Shown here: one piece after another, positions 6,034 to 11,057 of the stretch
How positions within the stretch are numbered: position 1 is the stretch's first letter
Layout: each line of letters starts with the position of its first letter
Assembly: GCA_947177515.1 (NCBI GenBank)
Contig: CAMWUU010000082.1
Location: 1-11,057 of the forward strand
Reading direction: 5' to 3'
Source: an uncultured Lachnospiraceae bacterium
GTDB lineage: Bacteria; Bacillota; Clostridia; Lachnospirales; Lachnospiraceae
Length of the DNA: 11,057 nt
Translations under genes and position numbers: made by a program
The notes under the pieces: model-generated
Told to the model about the DNA's origin: nothing
The model's input: only the letters and a program-made list of their open reading frames with translations
Databases searched by the model: none

Positions 6034-7674
6034 CTATACTCTCGCGCCCAATAGTTTTTTCGTATATGGATGTTTTGGGTTATCAAAAATCTGCAAGGCT
6101 TCCCCGCTCTCTACAATCTCACCGCCATACATTACAAAGACACGGTCACAGATGCGGTGGATCACGTTCATATCATGCGAAATAAAAAGATAGGTCAGGC
6201 CAAATTCTTTTTGCAGCTTAACCAGAAGAACCAGGATCTGTTCCTGCACAGTCACATCAAGCGCGGAAACCGGCTCATCCAACAGGATAAAACGCCGCCT
6301 TAGCATAATGGCCATCGCAATAGCCACCCGCTGGCGCTGCCCGCCGGAAAGGGTGCCAGGATAACGGGAATAGTATTCTGCCCCAAGTCCCACCTTATCA
6401 AGCATCTCACAGGCTGCCCTGCGCTGTTCCTCCTTCGTTCCTACATGATGCAGGCGAAGCGGCTCGGTCAGGAGCCAGCCAATTGTTTTGGTCGGGTTTA
6501 AACTTCCATAAGGATCCTGGAATACCATCTGCGGCTGGCTGCACGAGATAAATGCCGTTCCCCCCGTTAGGGGATTCAGACCGGCAAGGGCTTTCGCAAG
6601 TGTCGATTTTCCGCAGCCGGACTCACCGACAATCCCGACAATTTCCCCCGCATAGAGTTCAAATGAAACATGCTTTACCACTTCGCGCCGCGTCTTTTTG
6701 CACAGCAGGGCGGAAAGGCCGCTTTTTTTTGCTGCCATATCGCAGTCCCCTTCTGCCCCCCTTTTTGTTTTCTGTGCTTTCTCCTCATAAAATACAGAAT
6801 AATCCGTAACGCGCACGACGACTTCCCCGCTGTTTTGCGTATGCGCTTGCCTTAACACGTTCTCCTTACCGAGTGCCGCCGCCAAAAGCTTTTTGGTATA
6901 ATCCTCCTTTGGCTGCCCAAACAGATTTTCTACCCCACCCTGCTCCACAACCCGCCCGCCACACATAACCACCGCGCGGCTGCAGACGCTTTTGATTACC
7001 CCAAGGTCATGCGAGATCAAAAGGATCGCCGTCCCATATTCCGTCTGGAATTTCTTTAAAAGCTTTAGAATCTTTGCCTGCACGGTAACGTCAAGCGCCG
7101 TGGTTGGCTCATCCGCAATCAGCAACTTTGGGCGCAGTATCATTGCCATCGCGATCATCACGCGCTGGCGCATACCGCCGGAAAGCTGATGCGGGTATTT
7201 CCCGTAAAGCGCTTCCACATCGGAAAGCCCTGCCTCTTTTAACATGGCAAGAACCTTTTCCCTGCGCTCCCCTGCCTCACAGTCCGTATGGAGCACAAGC
7301 ATCTCCTCGACCTGGTGCCCGACACTCATCAAGGGATTCAGGGAAGTCATGGGTTCCTGGAAAATCATGGAAATTTCATCCCCCCGCACCTCGTTCAGTT
7401 CTTTTTGCCCCAGGGTATTTAGTTCAATATATTTCTCCCCATGCAGAAAGCGCACGCTTCCCTCCACAATCCTGCCTCCACCGGATAAGAGTCCAACGCT
7501 TGCTAGCATGCTCACGCTCTTGCCGGAGCCGGATTCCCCGACAATGCCCACCGCCTCGCCCGGATTGACATGGAGTGAAACTCCCTGCGTAACCAGTTTT
7601 AATCCCCGTCTTTTTTCCGGAAAACCAACGGAAACCCCGCAAAGTTCAAGCAAGTGCCTTTCATTTTCCACCAA
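6034..7674 (-). CDS. Fused two-domain ATPase of a peptide-type ABC importer (DppD-DppF-like)
   Basis: This protein of about 546 residues powers the importer encoded upstream by hydrolysing ATP at the inner face of the membrane. Domain 1 has Walker A GESGSGKS (46-53), Q106, signature LSGGM (164-168), Walker B D188-E189 and H222. Domain 2 has Walker A GESGCGKS (350-357), Q386, signature LSGGQ (442-446), D466-E467 and H500. Both keep their catalytic Glu. Each domain is followed by the family's short tail motif (DYTKKLL near 258-264, HPYTKKLL near 535-542). Neither has the longer cysteine-bearing tail of many DppD/DppF proteins. A linker of about 60 residues joins the halves. Fused ATPases of this form are known, for example GsiA and YejF. 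The first possible start is TTG 7674; GTG 7671, one codon later, has better spacing from GAGAGG. It overlaps the permease gene by 14 bases, which implies coupled translation. Confidence 0.93.
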   Translation of the reverse strand: MVENERHLLELCGVSVGFPEKRRGLKLVTQGVSLHVNPGEAVGIVGESGSGKSVSMLASVGLLSGGGRIVEGSVRFLHGEKYIELNTLGQKELNEVRGDEISMIFQEPMTSLNPLMSVGHQVEEMLVLHTDCEAGERREKVLAMLKEAGLSDVEALYGKYPHQLSGGMRQRVMIAMAMILRPKLLIADEPTTALDVTVQAKILKLLKKFQTEYGTAILLISHDLGVIKSVCSRAVVMCGGRVVEQGGVENLFGQPKEDYTKKLLAAALGKENVLRQAHTQNSGEVVVRVTDYSVFYEEKAQKTKRGAEGDCDMAAKKSGLSALLCKKTRREVVKHVSFELYAGEIVGIVGESGCGKSTLAKALAGLNPLTGGTAFISCSQPQMVFQDPYGSLNPTKTIGWLLTEPLRLHHVGTKEEQRRAACEMLDKVGLGAEYYSRYPGTLSGGQRQRVAIAMAIMLRRRFILLDEPVSALDVTVQEQILVLLVKLQKEFGLTYLFISHDMNVIHRICDRVFVMYGGEIVESGEALQIFDNPKHPYTKKLLGARV

Positions 7675-8503
7675 AGTCCCTCTCCCTTCTCCCGATATTC
7701 TCGCTGATCATACTAAACCCAAGTACAGTAAGGACAATCATCATCCCCGGGGCTAGTGCAACCCACGGAGCGCTCATAAAATAGCCCTGTGCCTCCGAGA
7801 GCATGCGCCCAAGACTCGGATCGGGCGGCTGCACACCAAGCGAAAGATAACTCATCCCCGCCTCGGCAAGGATGGCGTTATTCAGGCCGATTGTAACGGA
7901 CGAAAGCAGGATCGGTGCCGTATTTGGCAAAATATGCACAAACATAATGCGCAAATTGCCCGCTCCCAAAAGTCTTGCATTGCTTACGTAGTCAAGTTCT
8001 TTCTGCACAATATACTCACTGCGCACCACACGTGCAAAACTTGGGATAAATATCACGCCAAGTGCAATAATGATATTGTATTTCCCCGTACCAATCACAC
8101 TGACAAAAACAAGCGCCAAGAGGATGCTTGGGAAAGAGGTCAGTGTGTCATTCAGGCGCATTAGTATCTCATCGGCCAGCCCGCCGTAATATCCGGTAAA
8201 AGCGCCCACAAGCGTTCCTAGCACCAGCCCGATCACCACAGTAACCACGCCGATCAAAAACGTTGTCCCCGCACCGTCCATTACGCGGCTTAAAACATCC
8301 CGGCCCATATAATCCGTACCAAATGGATGGCTTAAACTTGGCGGCTTGTTTTTTAAAGCCATGCTCATCTCCATCGGGTCATAGGGTGTATAAAACAGCC
8401 CGACAAAGACAAAAAGGAGCACCGCGGATACCAGCGCGATGCCCACGGCCAGGCTCCAATTTACTGTATTCGGCTGCCTGCGCTTTTTTTCTGTGCTCTT
8501 CAT
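7661..8503 (-). CDS. Peptide-type ABC importer permease, DppC-like
   Basis: This 280-residue integral membrane protein forms one half of the transport channel of the importer. A basic N-terminus precedes the first membrane helix (about 17-38). It is followed by the family's HPFGTDYMGRDVLSRV motif (59-74) and about five further hydrophobic segments. The cytoplasmic coupling loop that docks on the ATPase lies near 169-195 (LDYVSNARLLGAG, then the HILPN motif). The length is normal for DppC/OppC. ATG 8503 is preceded by GGGGAG very close to the start and AAGGAG slightly further back. The gap from the previous gene is 30 bases, and its end overlaps the ATPase gene. The transported ligand cannot be told from the permease. 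Confidence 0.94.
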   Translation of the reverse strand: MKSTEKKRRQPNTVNWSLAVGIALVSAVLLFVFVGLFYTPYDPMEMSMALKNKPPSLSHPFGTDYMGRDVLSRVMDGAGTTFLIGVVTVVIGLVLGTLVGAFTGYYGGLADEILMRLNDTLTSFPSILLALVFVSVIGTGKYNIIIALGVIFIPSFARVVRSEYIVQKELDYVSNARLLGAGNLRIMFVHILPNTAPILLSSVTIGLNNAILAEAGMSYLSLGVQPPDPSLGRMLSEAQGYFMSAPWVALAPGMMIVLTVLGFSMISENIGRRERDFGGK

Positions 8504-8533
8504 ACTCCCCGCAGCTCCTTCCCGTTCTTCCTC

Positions 8534-9475
8534 CTACTCAATCCGCACGCGCGGATCCACTTTCTGATATAGTAAATCCACAACAAAATTCACGATCAGC
8601 ACAACGGATGCAATATAGACCACAACCGCCTCCACCACCGGATAATCCCTGTTTGAGATGGCTGTAATCAAAAGCCTGCCCACCCCCGGCAGGTTAAAGA
8701 CCTTCTCAACCACAATGCTGCCTGCAAGCACATCCGCAATCACCATCCCCATAAATGTAATTACCGGGATCAGGGCGTTTTTCAGCACATGTTTCCACAG
8801 GATGGCGCGCTCCGTATTTCCCTTGCTGCGCGCTGTGCGCACATAGTCAAGTTTCAGTTCCCTGAGCACGGAAGTCTTTAGGAATTTTACGGTCATCGCA
8901 ATCTTCGGGATGGCAATCGAAATGGCCGGGAATACCATATAGCTTAGAAAGCCCATAAAATCTTCCCCGGGCGAAACATACCCGCCCGGCGAAAACCACC
9001 TAAGTGCCAGCCCGAATACCAGGGTAATAATAATTCCCAGAAAGAATGCCGGCACTGCCATAAGTGTCTGCGTTACAAATGTGATAACACGATCCGCCAC
9101 ACCGCCCTCCCTGCGGCTGCATAAAAGCCCCAGTGGAACGGAAACCGCGACAATAAACAGGATCGAAATCACGGCAAGCCCTACCGTGGCGGGAAGGCGT
9201 GCCGCCAAAAGTTCCCCGACCGGCTTGCTGTAGTGGTAGGAGATCCCGAAATCCCCCCGCACCGCGCCGCCAAGAAAGGAAAAAAAGCGGGCGGGCAGGC
9301 TTTTATTCAAGCCAAGGGACTCCCTTAATGCCTCGATGGCCTCGGGTGTCGCATCCACCCCCAGGCGGGTAACTGCCCCATCCCCTGGGATAACCTGGAA
9401 AGCGATAAAGGTCAGCAGCATAATCAGGAACAATACCATAATGAGAGAAATAATTTTTTTTAAGTAATACCGCAA
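8534..9475 (-). CDS. Peptide-type ABC importer permease, DppB-like
   Basis: This 313-residue membrane protein pairs with the DppC-like permease to form the channel. It has an N-terminal helix (about 8-30), an external stretch containing GDFGISY (74-80), then several hydrophobic segments. The cytoplasmic coupling loop lies at about 207-238 (LDYVRTARSKGN, then KHVLKNALIP). It ends in DPRVRIE, a usual DppB-type tail. The start codon is TTG at 9475. The choice is supported by AAAGGAGG close upstream and by a normal N-terminus (MRYYLKKIISL). The gap to the binding-protein gene is 36 bases with no terminator, so the genes are one operon. Confidence 0.94.
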   Translation of the reverse strand: MRYYLKKIISLIMVLFLIMLLTFIAFQVIPGDGAVTRLGVDATPEAIEALRESLGLNKSLPARFFSFLGGAVRGDFGISYHYSKPVGELLAARLPATVGLAVISILFIVAVSVPLGLLCSRREGGVADRVITFVTQTLMAVPAFFLGIIITLVFGLALRWFSPGGYVSPGEDFMGFLSYMVFPAISIAIPKIAMTVKFLKTSVLRELKLDYVRTARSKGNTERAILWKHVLKNALIPVITFMGMVIADVLAGSIVVEKVFNLPGVGRLLITAISNRDYPVVEAVVVYIASVVLIVNFVVDLLYQKVDPRVRIE

Positions 9476-9481
9476 GACCTT

Positions 9482-9489
9482 CCTCCTTT
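9482..9489 (-). promoter_or_regulatory. Strong ribosome binding site supporting a TTG start
   Basis: The minus strand reads AAAGGAGG, 6 bases before TTG 9475. A near-perfect ribosome site in front of a weak start codon supports TTG as the real start of the DppB-like permease. Confidence 0.75.
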
Positions 9490-9511
9490 CCGGGTCATTC
9501 CTTTAATAATT

Positions 9512-11057
9512 TTATTTTACATAGTATATCTTTGACATATCCTGCACATAAAGAGGATAGAAGGTATAGCCGGAAAGCTTTTTGCTGACCGCAACATAGG
9601 AAGCTGGATCCTGGATATAAACCGAAGCAGCATCCTGTGCCAGGATTTCCTGCAACTGCTTATAATATTCTACTTTTTTCGCATCGTCCGTTTCTGCCAC
9701 CGCAAGCGCGAAAACGCGGTCAAATTCCTCGTTTGCATAGCTGACAAAATTACTGCTCGCGGTGGAGCGGTAACGCTTTAACACATCACTTGGCGCAAGG
9801 TTTGCATCAAGACCCACTATGGTCGTTTCAAACTGCCTGCCACGGTAGGTATTCTCAAGCCAGGAACCCCACTCAACTAACTCGATCTTCGCGGTAATCC
9901 CGACTTCCTTTAACTGCTCCACAATAACCTGGGCGGTATCCACATGGAACTGATAGTTACTTGGCACCGTGATCGTCATCTCAAAACCATCCGGGTAACC
10001 GGCATCCGCCAAAAGCTCCTTCGCCTTTGCCGTATCATGAGGATACATATTTACCACATCCGCATTGAAATATTTTGCAAACCCTGCAAACATATTAGAA
10101 CCAATAATCGTGCCTTTGCCATCCGCCACCATATCAAGGATCTGCTGACGGTCAATCGCATAGCACAGTGCCTGGCGCACGCGGATATCATCAAACGGCT
10201 TATTAGCCTGGTTTAAAAACAGCGCCTGTACAAGGTTTGCCGTGCCGTTTTCTATGTTATAGTTATCCGTAAGCTGCTTTGCCTGCTCGCTTGTCAAATA
10301 CGGGAAAACATCAATCCCGCCCCCCTGCAGTTCCATAAATGCCGTATTGGTATCCGCATAAATTTTGAATGTAACCTTGTCAAGATACGGCGCAGTTCCA
10401 TAATAATCCGCATACTTCTCCATAACAAAACTCTGAAGAGGCGTGTAGGAAACAAATTTAAATGGACCGGTGCCAACCGGCTGGTCCGCCTGGTTATCAT
10501 AATCCTTCGGGATAATGGCACTTGTAAGGTACCCAAGCAATTCGGTATTTGCCGAAGAAAGGCTTATCGTGATGATATCCTTGCCGGATGCATCCTTTGA
10601 TGCAGTGATATCCGAGATACAAGAAAGCGCGGATGTCACAATTACCTCCGGATCGACCGTTTCAAGCAACCCCGCACTGCGCTTTAAAGAATATACGACA
10701 TCCTCCGCTGTTACAGGCGCGCCGTTATGGAAGGTAACGCCCTCACGCAAAGTAAACGTGTAGGCCATGCCATCCTCCGAAATCGCAACGTCGCTTGCAA
10801 CCGCCGGAACTAAATTTCCATCCTTATCCGGCTTTACAAGGCCTTCAAAGAGATTAAAGATTACTTCCAAAGTTCCTGCCGCATGTGCTTTGTGTGGGTC
10901 AAGACTATCAAGATCCTGGGTAATTCCAACAATGATTTCACCGCCGGTAACGGGTTCCTTGGTCACGGTGTTGCCATCCGTGCCTACCGTTTTCTGGCCG
11001 TGCGAAGAATTTTCCTCTTTGCCGCACCCCCCGGGCAACACCGAGATTCCCAACATG
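9512..11057 (-). CDS. Substrate-binding lipoprotein of a peptide-type ABC importer (SBP family 5), 5' end cut
   Basis: This protein captures the ligand outside the cell and delivers it to the permeases encoded downstream. The visible part is 514 residues. It includes the family-5 signature around 99-126 (FTLREGVTFHNGAPVTAEDV). The first visible Met is very probably not the start: it lies one base from the window edge, and the sequence LPGGC at 7-11 looks like the end of a lipoprotein signal peptide, with C11 as the lipid-modified residue. The lipobox is imperfect (Pro at -3). A Ser/Thr/Gly-rich tether (about 14-38) follows, as usual for Gram-positive lipoproteins. Family 5 proteins bind peptides, nickel, sugars or other small ligands. 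Peptides are likely here, but nothing in the sequence fixes the ligand. It is probably the first or an early gene of the importer operon; its promoter lies outside the window. Confidence 0.92.
   Translation of the reverse strand, partial: MLGISVLPGGCGKEENSSHGQKTVGTDGNTVTKEPVTGGEIIVGITQDLDSLDPHKAHAAGTLEVIFNLFEGLVKPDKDGNLVPAVASDVAISEDGMAYTFTLREGVTFHNGAPVTAEDVVYSLKRSAGLLETVDPEVIVTSALSCISDITASKDASGKDIITISLSSANTELLGYLTSAIIPKDYDNQADQPVGTGPFKFVSYTPLQSFVMEKYADYYGTAPYLDKVTFKIYADTNTAFMELQGGGIDVFPYLTSEQAKQLTDNYNIENGTANLVQALFLNQANKPFDDIRVRQALCYAIDRQQILDMVADGKGTIIGSNMFAGFAKYFNADVVNMYPHDTAKAKELLADAGYPDGFEMTITVPSNYQFHVDTAQVIVEQLKEVGITAKIELVEWGSWLENTYRGRQFETTIVGLDANLAPSDVLKRYRSTASSNFVSYANEEFDRVFALAVAETDDAKKVEYYKQLQEILAQDAASVYIQDPASYVAVSKKLSGYTFYPLYVQDMSKIYYVK

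Noticed and set aside
6007..6040. Possible terminator after the importer operon (stem 6020-6025 with 6035-6040, T run on the minus strand)
   Set aside because: The stem is only 6 A/T-rich pairs and lies six bases away from the T run, too weak to call. How the importer transcript ends remains unclear.
7104..7756. Long plus-strand open frames opposite the importer ATPase and permease genes
   Set aside because: They lie opposite strongly conserved ATPase and permease coding sequence, show no family motifs and have no convincing ribosome sites.
11054..11056. ATG at the window edge as the true start of the binding protein
   Set aside because: It would leave only 10 residues before the lipobox Cys, too short for a signal peptide, and there is no room to see a ribosome site; the gene most likely begins outside the window.

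Overview
The window looks like chromosomal DNA from an anaerobic Firmicute of the class Clostridia, probably Lachnospiraceae. This rests on an [FeFe]-hydrogenase-type protein with ferredoxin clusters, strong AGGAGG-type ribosome binding sites, a sigma-A-type promoter and a Gram-positive heterodimeric ABC exporter. The family placement is inference. All six real genes lie on the minus strand, so transcription runs from high to low coordinates.

Region 1 (11057 down to 6034) is an oligopeptide/dipeptide-type ABC importer operon. It encodes a substrate-binding lipoprotein (5' end outside the window), two permeases of the DppB and DppC types, and one ATPase carrying both nucleotide-binding domains (DppD-like plus DppF-like) in a single chain. 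The genes are closely spaced, and the last two overlap by 14 bases.

Region 2 (6033 to 3969) is a single gene behind its own good promoter. It encodes a soluble sensor-like protein: two [4Fe-4S] ferredoxin motifs, an [FeFe]-hydrogenase H-cluster domain, a further four-cysteine Fe-S domain and a C-terminal methyl-accepting chemotaxis signalling domain. The H-cluster cysteine ligands are kept. The residues that relay protons in hydrogen-producing enzymes appear to be replaced, which points to sensing rather than bulk hydrogen metabolism. This is the most interesting gene in the window.

Region 3 (3968 to 3806) is a short gap. It holds a strong hairpin that probably ends the sensor transcript, and a 29-codon reading frame that resembles the C-terminal end of a GGDEF (diguanylate cyclase) domain, probably a gene relic.

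Region 4 (3805 to 148) is a two-gene heterodimeric multidrug-type ABC exporter. The two subunits carry complementary degenerate ATP-site residues, as in TM287/TM288 and BmrC/BmrD. The first subunit has an unusual insertion of about 45 residues in its ATPase domain.

Region 5 (1 to 160) carries two exact copies of a 55-base direct repeat 105 bases apart. The second copy is one arm of a long imperfect hairpin and supplies the stop codon and last residues of the exporter's second subunit. I found no RNA genes, CRISPR array, transposase or origin.
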